Source: Mycobacterium sp. 1245805.9 (GTDB lineage: Bacteria; Actinomycetota; Actinomycetes; Mycobacteriales; Mycobacteriaceae). From it: DNA of 64,000 nucleotides. The notes below the pieces were generated by a model. It saw only the letters and a list, made by a program, of their open reading frames with translations, was not told the DNA's origin and did no database searches. How positions within the stretch are numbered: position 1 is the first letter of the stretch; each line of letters opens with the position of its first letter. This document shows positions 60,221 to 64,000 of the stretch, in pieces. The translations under genes were made by a program, and so were the position numbers. The stretch spans positions 48,767-112,766 of the forward strand of contig NZ_LZKR01000064.1 of assembly GCF_001672915.1 (NCBI RefSeq). Reading direction: 5' to 3'.

Positions 60221-61267
60221 GTGACGCCCCGCGAGACCAGCGCTGCTGACGCAGCATCGACCTCCCAGGTTCGCAGCAGCATCAACGTTCCGCCCGATCT
60301 AGTCGTGGGCCTGCTCGGTTCGGCCGACGAAAACCTGCGCGCCCTCGAACGCATCCTCAGTGCCGACCTGCACGTGCGCGGCAATGCCGTCACCATCTCC
60401 GGCGAGCCGGCCGACGTGGCGCTGGCCGAGCGTGCGGTCTCCGAGCTCATCGCCATCGTGGCGGGTGGCCAGCCGCTGACGCCGGAGGTGGTGCGGCACA
60501 GCGTGGCGATGCTCGTCGGCACCGGCAACGAGTCACCGGCCGAGGTGCTGACCCTGGACGTCTTGTCTTGGCGTGGCAACACGATCCGGCCCAAGACGCT
60601 CAACCAGAAGCGCTACGTCGATGCGATCGATGCAAACACGATCGTCTTCGGGGTCGGCCCCGCGGGCACCGGCAAGACGTATCTGGCCATGGCCAAGGCC
60701 GTGCACGCGCTGCAGACCAAGCAGGTGAGCCGGATCATCCTGACCCGGCCGGCGGTGGAAGCCGGTGAGCGCCTTGGCTTTTTGCCCGGCACGCTGAGCG
60801 AGAAGATCGACCCGTATCTGCGGCCGCTGTACGACGCGCTGTACGACATGATGGACGCCGAGCTGATCCCGAAGCTGATGTCGGCCGGGGTGATCGAGGT
60901 TGCGCCGTTGGCATATATGCGTGGCCGAAGCTTGAACTCTGCGTTCATCGTGCTCGATGAGGCGCAGAACACCACCGCCGAGCAAATGAAGATGTTCCTC
61001 ACCCGGCTGGGTTTCGGGTCGAAGATGGTCGTCACCGGTGACATGACGCAGATCGACCTTCCGGGCGGGGCGCGATCGGGCCTGCGGTCCGCGATCGACA
61101 TCCTCGACAGGGTGGACGATATCTGCATCGCGGAGCTGACGAGTGTGGATGTGGTGCGCCACCGGCTCGTTTCGGAGATCGTCGAAGCCTATGCCCGCTA
61201 CGAGGAGCCGGGCTCCGGGATGAACCGGGCGGCCCGTCGGGCGTCGGGTGGCCGAAGCCGCCGATGA
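60221..61267 (+). CDS. phoH1: PhoH-like ATPase
   Basis: A 348-residue PhoH protein. An N-terminal KH-like RNA-binding part (residues 20-110) precedes the ATPase core with Walker A GPAGTGKT and Walker [12 protein letters not shown], then [10 protein letters not shown]. It is usually encoded with YbeY and is linked to RNA metabolism. GTG 60221 is the start; the ribosome binding site is not strong. The stop TGA overlaps the region just before ybeY. Confidence 0.93.
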   Translation: MTPRETSAADAASTSQVRSSINVPPDLVVGLLGSADENLRALERILSADLHVRGNAVTISGEPADVALAERAVSELIAIVAGGQPLTPEVVRHSVAMLVGTGNESPAEVLTLDVLSWRGNTIRPKTLNQKRYVDAIDANTIVFGVGPAGTGKTYLAMAKAVHALQTKQVSRIILTRPAVEAGERLGFLPGTLSEKIDPYLRPLYDALYDMMDAELIPKLMSAGVIEVAPLAYMRGRSLNSAFIVLDEAQNTTAEQMKMFLTRLGFGSKMVVTGDMTQIDLPGGARSGLRSAIDILDRVDDICIAELTSVDVVRHRLVSEIVEAYARYEEPGSGMNRAARRASGGRSRR

Positions 61268-61274
61268 GCATCAC

Positions 61275-61808
61275 ATGAGCATCGAAGTCTCCAACGAGTC
61301 GGGCATCGACGTCTCCGAAGCGGAATTGGTCAGCGTCGCGAAGTTCGTCATCGCCAGGATGGACGTCAACCCGAGCGCGGAGCTGTCGATGGTGCTGCTC
61401 GACACCGCCGCGATGGCCGACCTGCACATGCGCTGGATGGACCTGCCCGGGCCGACCGACGTGATGAGCTTCCCGATGGACGAGCTCGAGCCGGGTGGGC
61501 GTCCCGACGCGCCCGAGCCGGGGCCGTCGATGCTGGGCGACATCGTGTTGTGTCCGGAATTTGCCGCCGAGCAGGCGGCGGCGGCGGGCCACAGCCTGGG
61601 ACATGAATTGGCGCTGTTGACAATTCACGGCGTGCTGCATCTGCTCGGCTACGACCACAGCGAGCCGGACGAGGAAAAAGAGATGTTCGCCCTGCAGGGC
61701 CGGTTGCTCGAAGAATGGGTCGCCGAACAGGTCGAGGCCTACCAGCAGGACCGCCAAGAGGAACGCGACCGCCGATTGCTCGACAAGTCAAGGTATTTCG
61801 ACAATTGA
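61275..61808 (+). CDS. ybeY: Endoribonuclease YbeY (rRNA maturation)
   Basis: A 177-residue zinc-dependent endoribonuclease needed for 16S rRNA 3'-end maturation and ribosome quality control. The zinc motif [11 protein letters not shown] is complete. ATG 61275 ([10 protein letters not shown]) matches the M. tuberculosis Rv2367c start; an ATG at 61264 is out of frame. It lies 7 bases after the phoH1 stop, so the two are coupled. Confidence 0.95.
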   Translation: MSIEVSNESGIDVSEAELVSVAKFVIARMDVNPSAELSMVLLDTAAMADLHMRWMDLPGPTDVMSFPMDELEPGGRPDAPEPGPSMLGDIVLCPEFAAEQAAAAGHSLGHELALLTIHGVLHLLGYDHSEPDEEKEMFALQGRLLEEWVAEQVEAYQQDRQEERDRRLLDKSRYFDN

Positions 61809-61996
61809 GCTCCGCAACCGCGGCATAGCCAACACCTCTCTCCGAAGATCCCTTGCAGTACAAGTGATCTAGCGCCGCGTGCGAAATTGTTCAGCGCGGT
61901 ACTGGAATATCGGCCCGGAATGGGCGTACGCTCTCGACACAATTACACGTGCGTCAAATCCCCGCGATATGTCGACGATCTTCCGAGAGGATTGCG

Positions 61997-64000
61997 ATGT
62001 CGTATTTGGTGGCGGCCCCGGAGTTCCTGGCTTCGGCGGCAACGGATCTGTCCAACATCGGCTCGGCGCTGACGGCGGCGAATGCCGCGGCCGCGCCCAC
62101 CACGGGGGTGGCGGCAGCCGCTGCCGATGAGGTTTCGGCGGCCGTCGCGTCACTGTTCTCCGGGCATGGGCAAGCCTTTCAGGCGCTCAGCGCTCAGGCG
62201 GCGGCATTTCACTCCGAGTTCGTGCGGGCGTTGAGTGGGGCGGGGTCCGCCTACGCGGCCGCCGAGGCAGCGAGCGCCGTGCCTTTGCAGAGCGTGCAAC
62301 AAGATCTGCTGGGCGCCGTCAACGCACCCTTCCTGTTGCTGTCCGGCCGACCGCTGATCGGCAACGGCGCGCCCGGGGCGGTTGGGACGGGGCAACCCGG
62401 CGGCAACGGCGGCTGGCTGATCGGCAACGGCGGGGCTGGCGGGTCGGGAATCAATTCGGCGGCCGGCGGGACGGCCAGCCTCGCCGGCGGGAACGGCGGG
62501 TCCGGGGGTGCTGGAGGTAGGGCCGGCCTGCTGGTGGGTAATGGCGGGTTCGGCGGTCACGGTGGGGACGGTGTGTCCGGTGCCGCGGGTGGGCTAGGCG
62601 CGACCGGCCATGACGGCGGGAACGGCGGGAACGGCGGGGCCGGCGGAGCCGGCGGGCTGCTGTCCGGTACCGGCGGGGCCGGTGGTGGCGGCGGCAACGG
62701 CGCGATGGGTGGCCACGGCGGGGCCGGCGCTTACAACGCCTACCAAACGGGGGTGGCCGGCGGCGACGCCGGAGCCGGAGGCCAAGGCGGGAGCGGCGGG
62801 GCGCCGGGCGCCGGTGGGCGCGCAGGATTCTTTGGCGGCACTGCGGGCCCCGCGGGCACCGCGGGCGACGGTGGCGCAGGCGGGGACGGCGGCACCGGCG
62901 GCCAGGGCGGTGTGGGTGCCGCTGATGTCGGTTCTGGTGCTGGGGCCGGTGGTCAGGGTGGCGCGGGCGGGGCAGCCGGATTAGGGGGCAGCAGCGGCGG
63001 GGCTGGCGGCGTCGATGGTGCTGCAGGCACCGGCGGCACCGGAGGTCAAGGCGGCACTGGTGGGGCCGGCATGCAGGGCACCGCAGGGGTTAGTGGTGTC
63101 AACGCTGGGCTGGGCGGCCCGGGCACTCAGGGTGGTGCCGGCGGTCAGGGCGGCGCAGGTGGGGCCGGCAACGGCGGCATCAACGGCACCGGCGGAGTGG
63201 GTGGTACCGGCGGTCAGGGCGGCCAGGGCGGTACCGGTGCCGCCGACACCGGCTCGGGTGCCGGCACCGGCGGCACCGGCGGCACCGGCGGGACCGCTGG
63301 CGCCGGGGGCAGCGCGGGCACCGGCGGCACCGGCGGCCACGCGGGCAGCGCGGGCACCGGCGGCACCGGAGGTCAGGGCGGCACCGGCGGGGCCGGCGAG
63401 AGCGACACCAGCGGCGTTGCCGTCACCCTGGGCAGCAACGGCGGCACCGGCGGCAACGGCGGCCAGGGCGGCGCCGGCAATGGTGGCTTCAACGGTAACG
63501 GCGGCCAAGGCGGCACCGGCGGGTGGGGCGGTTCGACCATTGGCGCCACCACCGGTCTTCCCGCCATCGCGAGCGGCGGCGGTGGTGGCGGCGGCGGCGC
63601 CGGCGGGGGCGCCGGATCTGGCGGCGCTGGCGGCGTAGCTGGCGATGGCGGCACTGGCGGCCACGGCGGCGGCGCAGCCCTATTCCTCTCCACAAGCAGC
63701 GGGACCGCCGGCCTAGCTGCCGCCGGCGGCGACGCCCAGGCCCGGGTTGGTGGTGTTGCCGCCATTGGCATTACCGCCCTGACCGCCGGCGCCGCCGGGC
63801 AGGGTGCCGCTAGCGGTGCCGGTCCCGCCGGTGCCGCCGCTGACGGGGGCGTTGTTGGCCCAGGCGGCGGCGGCGCCGGCCCCGCCCCCGCCCCCCGCCC
63901 CCGCCGCGCCCCGGTGGCGCCCGGGCCGCCGGGGGCGCCCGCGCCGCCCGCGGGCGCGGGGCCCGGGGGGCCGCGGGGGGGGGGGGGGGCCAGGGCGCCG
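61997..64000 (+). CDS. PE_PGRS family protein (3' end cut by window edge)
   Basis: Open from ATG 61997 to the last base, at least 668 codons, with no stop in the frame. GAGAGGA (61985-61991) precedes the start. Residues 1 to about 95 are a PE domain ([20 protein letters not shown]), then GRPLIGNG and long Gly-Gly-X repeats rich in Gln, Asn, Thr and Ala. M. tuberculosis has PE_PGRS40 near this position. From about 63713 the Gly-Gly-X pattern of this strand breaks down ([17 protein letters not shown]...), while the opposite strand reads like PGRS, so the real end may lie before that point if a frameshift is present. Confidence 0.85.
   Translation, partial: MSYLVAAPEFLASAATDLSNIGSALTAANAAAAPTTGVAAAAADEVSAAVASLFSGHGQAFQALSAQAAAFHSEFVRALSGAGSAYAAAEAASAVPLQSVQQDLLGAVNAPFLLLSGRPLIGNGAPGAVGTGQPGGNGGWLIGNGGAGGSGINSAAGGTASLAGGNGGSGGAGGRAGLLVGNGGFGGHGGDGVSGAAGGLGATGHDGGNGGNGGAGGAGGLLSGTGGAGGGGGNGAMGGHGGAGAYNAYQTGVAGGDAGAGGQGGSGGAPGAGGRAGFFGGTAGPAGTAGDGGAGGDGGTGGQGGVGAADVGSGAGAGGQGGAGGAAGLGGSSGGAGGVDGAAGTGGTGGQGGTGGAGMQGTAGVSGVNAGLGGPGTQGGAGGQGGAGGAGNGGINGTGGVGGTGGQGGQGGTGAADTGSGAGTGGTGGTGGTAGAGGSAGTGGTGGHAGSAGTGGTGGQGGTGGAGESDTSGVAVTLGSNGGTGGNGGQGGAGNGGFNGNGGQGGTGGWGGSTIGATTGLPAIASGGGGGGGGAGGGAGSGGAGGVAGDGGTGGHGGGAALFLSTSSGTAGLAAAGGDAQARVGGVAAIGITALTAGAAGQGAASGAGPAGAAADGGVVGPGGGGAGPAPAPRPRRAPVAPGPPGAPAPPAGAGPGGPRGGGGARAP
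63713..64000 (-). CDS. Possible C-terminus of a convergent PE_PGRS gene (5' end outside window)
   Basis: On the complement, the sequence reads [20 protein letters not shown], then [21 protein letters not shown] and a TAG at 63715-63713. This is a more typical PGRS end than what the + strand gives over the same bases. It could be the end of a neighbouring PE_PGRS gene facing left, or a misassembled inverted copy, because the outermost ~110 bases are almost pure G/C with a run of about 15 G. Low confidence. Confidence 0.35.
   Translation of the reverse strand, partial: RRPGPPPPPRPPGPRARGRRGRPRRPGRHRGAAGAGGGGGAGAAAAWANNAPVSGGTGGTGTASGTLPGGAGGQGGNANGGNTTNPGLGVAAGGS

Noticed and set aside
62300..63700. 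Regularly spaced short repeats that could suggest a CRISPR array
   Set aside because: The repeats are Gly-Gly-X codons of a PE_PGRS gene, irregular in spacing and in frame, without true spacers.

Overview
The window is chromosomal DNA of a slow-growing Mycobacterium other than M. tuberculosis. The evidence is the very high GC content, frequent GTG and TTG starts, PE_PGRS genes at both ends, a mycobactin cluster, and a gene order that follows, in reverse orientation, the M. tuberculosis block from about Rv2409c to Rv2367c. The organism has PE_PGRS genes and MAC-type 56-bp tandem repeats, but I cannot name the species. No rRNA, tRNA, CRISPR array, insertion sequence or prophage was seen.

Layout. 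1-11 kb: transglutaminase-like protein (cut by the edge), PE_PGRS, membrane protein, RNase Z, CBS protein, a 56-bp tandem repeat and a nested palindrome, a PemK-like protein, lepA, two tandem LppR-type lipoproteins, and a GH15 trehalase. 11-21 kb: sulfur assimilation. The sulfate importer subI-cysT-cysW-cysA lies on +, ggtB and che1-cysH-nirA on -. Each sulfur operon is preceded by a short cysteine-rich leader ORF, matching the cysteine-responsive attenuators described in mycobacteria. 21-27 kb: hemW, a SulP transporter and two tandem SbtA/Rv2387-type permeases. 27.5-53.7 kb: the mycobactin locus, mbtI on +, mbtA on -, then mbtB-C-D-E-F-G-H on + with every gene overlapping the next, and IdeR-box-like sites before mbtI and between mbtA and mbtB. 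Where M. tuberculosis has mbtJ, this genome has a DesA1-like desaturase and a large protein joining a trypsin-like protease to an S1/P1-nuclease-like zinc domain.

53.7-64 kb: two CFP2/MTB12 secreted proteins, an ECF41-type sigma factor with its carboxymuconolactone decarboxylase partner, a second 56-bp tandem repeat, an Rv2375-like gene, then hrcA-dnaJ2-rsmE-phoH1-ybeY (heat shock, 16S rRNA methylation and rRNA maturation), and a PE_PGRS gene running off the right edge. The last ~290 bases read better as PGRS on the opposite strand, and the last ~110 bases are almost pure G/C with a run of about 15 G, so the edge may be an assembly artefact.

The clearest functional logic is supply of sulfur and iron. 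SubI-CysTWA import sulfate and CysH and NirA reduce it; the siroheme needed by NirA may be supplied by Che1. MbtI makes salicylate, MbtA activates it, MbtB/E/F with MbtC/D assemble the siderophore, MbtG hydroxylates lysine and MbtH supports the adenylation domains. The most unusual item is the protease-nuclease fusion (30072-32336): its zinc domain starts with the Trp/His motif that S1/P1 nucleases carry at their mature N-terminus, just after the protease domain, which suggests proteolytic maturation.
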